Of a stretch of 60,000 nt of DNA, positions 55,717-60,000 are shown piece after piece. Location of the stretch: positions 11,971,063 to 12,031,062 of the forward strand of contig RPFO01000213.1 in assembly GCA_009746045.1 (NCBI GenBank), written 5' to 3'. This DNA is from Mesostigma viride. Taxonomy: Eukaryota > Streptophyta > Mesostigmatophyceae > Mesostigmatales > Mesostigmataceae. A model generated the notes under the pieces. The model was not told the DNA's origin, searched no databases, and saw only the letters and a program-made list of their open reading frames with translations. The position numbers and the translations under genes were made by a program. Each line of letters begins with the position of its first letter. Position 1 is the stretch's first letter.

Positions 55717-56875
55717 TCAGCGCGTTGGGGGGGGGCATATAAGGACCTGATCCCCTTCTTTGAAGGTGGGACGTGGATGCTTTGCATCCTTGACAGCTAA
55801 CCTGCTAGCTGTCTGTGCTCGCTGTGCATTGTAGAGGGCTAGTACCTCAGGTGGATAAATGCCTGCATGCAATCCATCTGGTGTAATGATCACCCCTTGT
55901 GGGGTTTTCATGAGTGGCCTCCTGTTGAGGACTTGGCACAACCTGGTGGACCACAGAGCTCTGTCAGCATATGACCCACTGTCAGCCAGCAGATTGCCAT
56001 CTTCTTTGGCTACAAGGGTTTTAATGGACCTGATGGCCCTTTCAATAATGCCTTGCCTCTCATGATCTTCTAGCCCAGCCAGATCAATAGCCTCACACCC
56101 TGGTTCATTGGCAAGACACGTGAACTGCTGATCCAGTAACAATGCCTCCACAGGGTAGTACCTGGCCTGAGCAATCAAGAGAGCCCTGAGCAACTGTGTC
56201 TTGTCCATTCCAGGTAATGGTTCAATGGTTGTGTACCTTGACCATGCATCTTTAAGTGCCAAGTAAGATTGTCCTTTGATATGAAAGACATCTCCTACCA
56301 CCCTGCCCTTGCTCTTAGGTGGGGTAGCTACATGCCACTTAGGGGGTTTGGGTGCATTGAACTGACAATGCTGGCAGTGGGATCTGACCACCTGGCATGC
56401 ACGTCTGAGTGCTGCCCCCCCTATTGCTGCTGCCACCACCTCTGCACTCACTTCATGCCCATAAAGGAAATGCAACTGCAAAGCAAGCTCCTGAAAACTG
56501 ATCTGAGCATCCTCTGCTGGGGACACTCTGCACACCTTGGGAACCATAGATGTGAAGGTTGGTTTAGAGACATAATCTTCTGAAACCAGCTGTAGCACCT
56601 TTCCAGAACTGCTCACTGCTCTGACAGTGGGGCATGCAGAAGAAGAAGGTGAAGCAGGCACACTCAAGCCAGCATGAGAGGGAGACTCACACTTCTTGCC
56701 GTAAGGAGGCCGCTTGCAGTCCTTGGGGTCACCGTGGGGCGGCCCGTGGCACTTGTGGCACAGGACGTCCAAATGCCCCAGCTCGTCCACGTTCTTGCGG
56801 CAGGTGGGCCGCAGGTGGTACTTCATGCCACAGCGGGTGCACCGCTGAGAAGACTTGTCCTCCTTGTCCTGCTTC

Positions 56876-56964
<89 letters not shown>

Positions 56965-57630
56965 GCTGGAGCTGCCCCCCTTGGAGGGAGACTGCCCCTT
57001 ACCCTTGCCCTTGCCCCAGCCCCTGCCCTTGCCCTTGCCCTTGCCCTTGCCCTTGCCCTTAAACATTTGTCCCAGCAGGGACTTGACTTCTGCCATAGTG
57101 ACAGGTCTCTTGCTCCTGTCTTCCCTCTCCCTATCCTCCTCCTCCCTCTCTTCCCCCCTGACCCTCTTTACAGAGGTGCCCATGGCCCCCTGGCTAAGGG
57201 GAGCCAAGGCCAGCTTGATATAATCCAATGCCTCCTTCATGTCCTCCCAGTACTTTGCCATTCCTGTTGCAAGCATAGCGTAGGTGTTTTTGTCAAGTTT
57301 GAGTTTCTCAAGGAAGGAACGCAGCAAGAACTTGTGATCTAGCTGCTGGACATCAGGACGTGCTTTGATGGCTAGCTCATATTTCTTTGTCTCAGCCACA
57401 TAGTCCACTGATGTGACCCTGTATTCCTCTACCCACCTGAATGCCCCATATATGTCCACAGATGAGGGGGTGGAGAGGAGGTCAGTTAGCTCCTTCATGA
57501 AAGCCTCCCAAACTGCCCTAGCCTGCGTGTCCTGCCACTTGGGATACCTACGCTGGAAGACAAGAATGAGATTCTGAATCTGAGAGAGGACTGATGGTAA
57601 AAATCCCCCTGCATGAGAGATCCAAACCAA
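55717..57630 (-). CDS. retroelement gag-integrase polyprotein (no protease or RT seen)
   Basis: 637-codon open frame. Residues ~20-150 resemble an LTR-retroelement gag (VWEAFMKELTDLL, RVTSVDYVAETKKYELAIK, FLLRSFLEKLKLD). Then a GKGKGK-rich basic stretch, a ~31-residue Asn tract, and two CCHC knuckles (CTRCGMKYHLRPTC, CHKCHGPPHGDPKDC, ~residues 263-290). From ~385 comes integrase: H-x-x-YGHE and CQHC zinc motif (~385-417), D in GDVFHI (~444), D in LLLDQQ (~496), E in GIIERAI (~525), and a C-terminal FKEGDQVLI. The aspartic protease DT/SG motif is absent between gag and integrase. Gag followed by integrase before any RT fits a copia-like order if RT was lost, but the gag looks more Gypsy-like. 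The start is upstream in another frame. Confidence 0.82.
56873..56966 (-). repeat. in-frame (AAC/GTT)n, Asn tract within gag
   Basis: About 31 perfect GTT triplets on +, read as Asn on -. The triplet unit keeps the ORF open. Confidence 0.95.
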
Positions 57631-59590
57631 TTCTTGACATTCAGTTCCTCCCTAGCCAGCTGAAGAGAGAGAAGTGCATGATTCCCCTGCTCCCTAGTAT
57701 ACCCCTCAGGCAGCCCCCTGACATTAATCCTATCCACAGGACGGTTTTCATTGTAAGTGGGCAACCTAGAGGGGGATGCAGGGGGAGAGGGAGAAGATGG
57801 TGTTGCTGCTGCAGCATTCACAGGAGAGACATGCTGAGAGGGAAGTGCTACTTGAGTGAGCTGAGCAGGATGGGCAAACATGGGCTGTGTAGGAGGGTTA
57901 GACAACATAGGGGTGGGCTGGGTGGGGGTGTGAGTGTGTGTCACTTCCCGCCTCCTGCTGCGGGCCTCCTCCCAATCATGGAAGGTGGGAGAGAGGGACA
58001 CTTCATCGTCAGTAGGGTTAGTAAATCATGATGCAGCCAGGTAGGCAAGCCACCTACCCGCCCCTCAGGATGGCATTGTGCAGGAGCTCCAGGACGCACC
58101 AGCGCACCCTGCTGCCCTGCACCCTCCTCCCTGAGAGGAGAGCCTGCAGGGCAGGCAGCAGGTCGTCGCACACCCTGCGTGTGCCCTCTTGGAGGTTGGG
58201 CAAGCCCAGGATGTGCGTGATGATGCACACACCAGGCTGCCCGCCTCCGCGACGTGCATCTGCTGGCTCCTGTCGGCCAGCCCACGGAAGGAGGCTGTGG
58301 CTGTCTGTATGGCACGCCACACGGCCTCATCACCAGGGTGATGAAGTCGCGACCTTCCAGGTCGCCCTCCAGCAGTGCTGGTTGCTGCCCAGCTGGTGGG
58401 ACCCTGAGGCCCCTCCGGCCCTGCCAGGGACTTGTCCTTGTTGCGGCTAGAGGGGGCCTGCCCCCCAGAGCCGCTGGAGGTGCCCGTGACACCCTCCATG
58501 GGGGCTGCATCCCCCGCCAGCGCCGGAGGCGCCGGCGTCGCTGCCGGGGTCCCTGCGACCCCGGGCGCTTGTGTCGCCGCCGGGGTCCCTGCGACCCCGG
58601 TGGCCTCCTCAGCCACCTGGCCCCCCACGCTGGGCGGGGGAGCCTGCGGCTGAGGTTGGACCCTCTGACCTGCCAGAGGGTCCTGGGTGGCTTCACCACC
58701 CATGGGCGTGTTGGGGGCGTCTGCCGCCCCGCGCTCCGTCGCAGGCGGCATCGCAGCCGCCTCACGCCTATCCGGGCCCCAGCCAACTGGCGTGACTTGG
58801 GGCCACGGCCCCAACGGAGTCAGCGCGATCTCCTGTCTGGCGACCACGCGCAGCGCCTCTCTCTGGCGCTGCCTGGACGCCCACTGATCAACAGTGCCGG
58901 GTTGTGCCTCGGCCGATTGGCGAAACAGTACAGCCAAACTGCCACCTGAACCAGGGGACTGCATCCTCAAACGCCCCTCGATCAGTTGCACCCGATGAAC
59001 CTCTATCGCGGATCCTCATCTGGAAGCAACTGAAAACGTTGATGTATGATCCGGCCGTTCACCGAAATGAACGCCGGGATGTCGTCCTCCCCAATGGGGA
59101 GAAAATGGGGTGGGCGCCCGAACGCGACCGGGGGCGGAACATGTTCCCCATACCGGTCAATGTCCATGATGGCCATCTGTCGGCCCACGGAAAGGTTGCC
59201 AGACGTCGCAGGTGTCTGCGACGAAAGCTCAAGCGAAGGCCGAGGCCTCGCAGGCTGCACCTCCCATCCTCCTCGAGGAATCACTCCGCTCACGACCCCC
59301 GTCACCTGCGACGGGGGAATTACGTGCCCGGGGGACCTGCCCCCCAGGTGCCATGGCGGACGAACCGCCAGTGGCAAACGGCCGACCGCTCGCCATCCCC
59401 CGGGCGCCGGGCCCCACCTGCGGGCCCCGACGCCTGGGTGGTCAGCGACCACCGTGCGGAAGGTGACGTTGGGCGTCACCCTCGCATCGTTGGTGGAGGG
59501 CGTGCCCTCCGGCGAAAGTCGGGGTGAGGTGCGCCTGGCAGGCGCCTTCCCCTTGTTGTTGTTGCCGTTGTTGCCGTTGTTGGAAGCCAT
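57495..59590 (-). pseudogene. N-terminal gag of the LTR-type element (several frameshifts)
   Basis: Starts MASNNGNNGNNNKGKAP at 59590 (frame to 59003), changes frame near 58995 into a Pro/Ala-rich stretch with a VAGTPAAT repeat, again near 58440, and near 58320-58054 gives CIITHILGLPNLQEG and WCVLELLHNAIL. 58001-57630 carries SLSPTFHDWEEARSRRREV, a Pro/Thr-rich part and DRINVRGLPEGYTREQG before the shift into the long ORF at about 57620. All pieces are on one strand and in order, so I read them as one decayed gag. Some breaks could be introns. Confidence 0.55.
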
Positions 59591-59606
59591 ATTTTTTTGC
59601 TTGTAA

Positions 59607-60000
59607 AAAAAATATCGAACTTTTCAGTCCAAGTTGGATGGAGACTAGGGACGACGAACAACTGCGAAGCTGAGAGCGAATGATGATTGTATTACAATAA
59701 TACAATGAGAGAGCAATGGAAGCTGAGGGCTCAGAATGGAACGTCTGGGCAAACTCGGGTGCTGCGGCACTCCCCAGTGCTACGCCTATATGCCTATGGC
59801 GGTGCTACCTGCAGCACCTCACCAGTGGACAACTGTACACTGCAATGCCATGCGACCACGTCACTAGCATCAACTACACTCGGCCCGTCCAGAACCGGAT
59901 AACCCGGGTCTGGCGGGTCGAGCTGGAGTCTAGGCACAGTCTGGCACTAACCGCACATCGGTCCACATGACACCTCAGTACCGTACACCCTGCCGTACTG
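59607..60000. other. 5' flank of the LTR-type element; nothing assigned
   Basis: May include the 5' UTR and part of the LTR. TTGTATTACAATAATACAA near 59687 is a short palindrome. No primer-binding site could be named. Confidence 0.3.

Larger units (their letters stand above)
55717..59600 (-). mobile_element. LTR-type retroelement, partial and mutated
   Basis: Coding part of a minus-strand element from gag start (59590) to integrase end (55717). The RT/RNase H part and any 3' LTR are missing; LINE sequence begins at about 55180. No LTR could be proven because the 5' side leaves the window. Confidence 0.65.

Noticed and set aside
55330-55800. Plus-strand ORF downstream of a TATATAAATA motif
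   Set aside because: No domain, and it overlaps the antisense retroelement frame. The TATA-like block is palindromic and occurs by itself.

Overview
The window is eukaryotic nuclear DNA dominated by transposable elements. It has spliced genes with GT..AG introns, very long simple repeats, and many retro- and DNA-transposon families nested in one another. There are no bacterial-style operons. Several families point to the green lineage: a LINE with a plant-type zf-RVT zinc finger, a hAT remnant with a plant-type BED finger and DUF659 start, a Harbinger/Tourist-like MITE, and PAT/kangaroo-type DIRS elements like those known from green algae. A large-genome alga or early streptophyte fits best, but this is inference and the species is not identifiable from the sequence.

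Layout, 1-33 kb. After a 660-bp GA microsatellite, the region reads best as one long minus-strand gene. Five short exons, at about 31.5, 28.1, 17.3, 3.0 and 2.0 kb, all begin and end in phase 0 and have GT/AG borders. Joined, they encode WD40-like beta-propeller repeats. The introns (0.9 to 14 kb) hold nearly everything else here: a 2-kb ORF1-only retroelement (4.3-6.3 kb), 1573-bp tandem units (6.5-10.4 kb), a decayed minus-strand DIRS element (10.4-16.6 kb), a MITE (17.6-18.1 kb), a third DIRS relic (18.6-20.6 kb), a TIR element carrying a nested Harbinger-like MITE (25.0-27.2 kb), and 0.9 kb of polypyrimidine arrays (30.1-31.0 kb).

Layout, 34-44 kb. A nearly complete DIRS/PAT-type retrotransposon (34451-39547) has textbook split direct repeats (A1, ORFs, B1, A2, B2) and an open RT-RNase H-tyrosine recombinase frame, but its gag and the start of pol are frameshifted. 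Next come paired foldback sequences, then a compact three-exon minus-strand gene for a RING plus TRAF-zinc-finger E3 ligase (43787-41359).

Layout, 44-60 kb. A 5-kb element with perfect 20-bp terminal inverted repeats (44461-49443) contains long GGGA, GA and GTGTGC arrays and a nested hAT-like element (47624-48944) with an 8-bp target duplication. A 5'-truncated LINE on the minus strand (55.2-49.6 kb) is split inside its reverse transcriptase by a second ORF1-only element (52204-54235), again with an 11-bp target duplication and a TTAA-repeat tail. The window ends in a minus-strand LTR-type retroelement whose gag runs straight into integrase with no visible protease or reverse transcriptase.

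The most interesting points are the two ORF1-only elements (like mammalian HAL1 but in an alga-like genome), the DIRS-end tandem array that looks like a product of circle recombination, and the 30-kb propeller gene with one-blade-sized exons.
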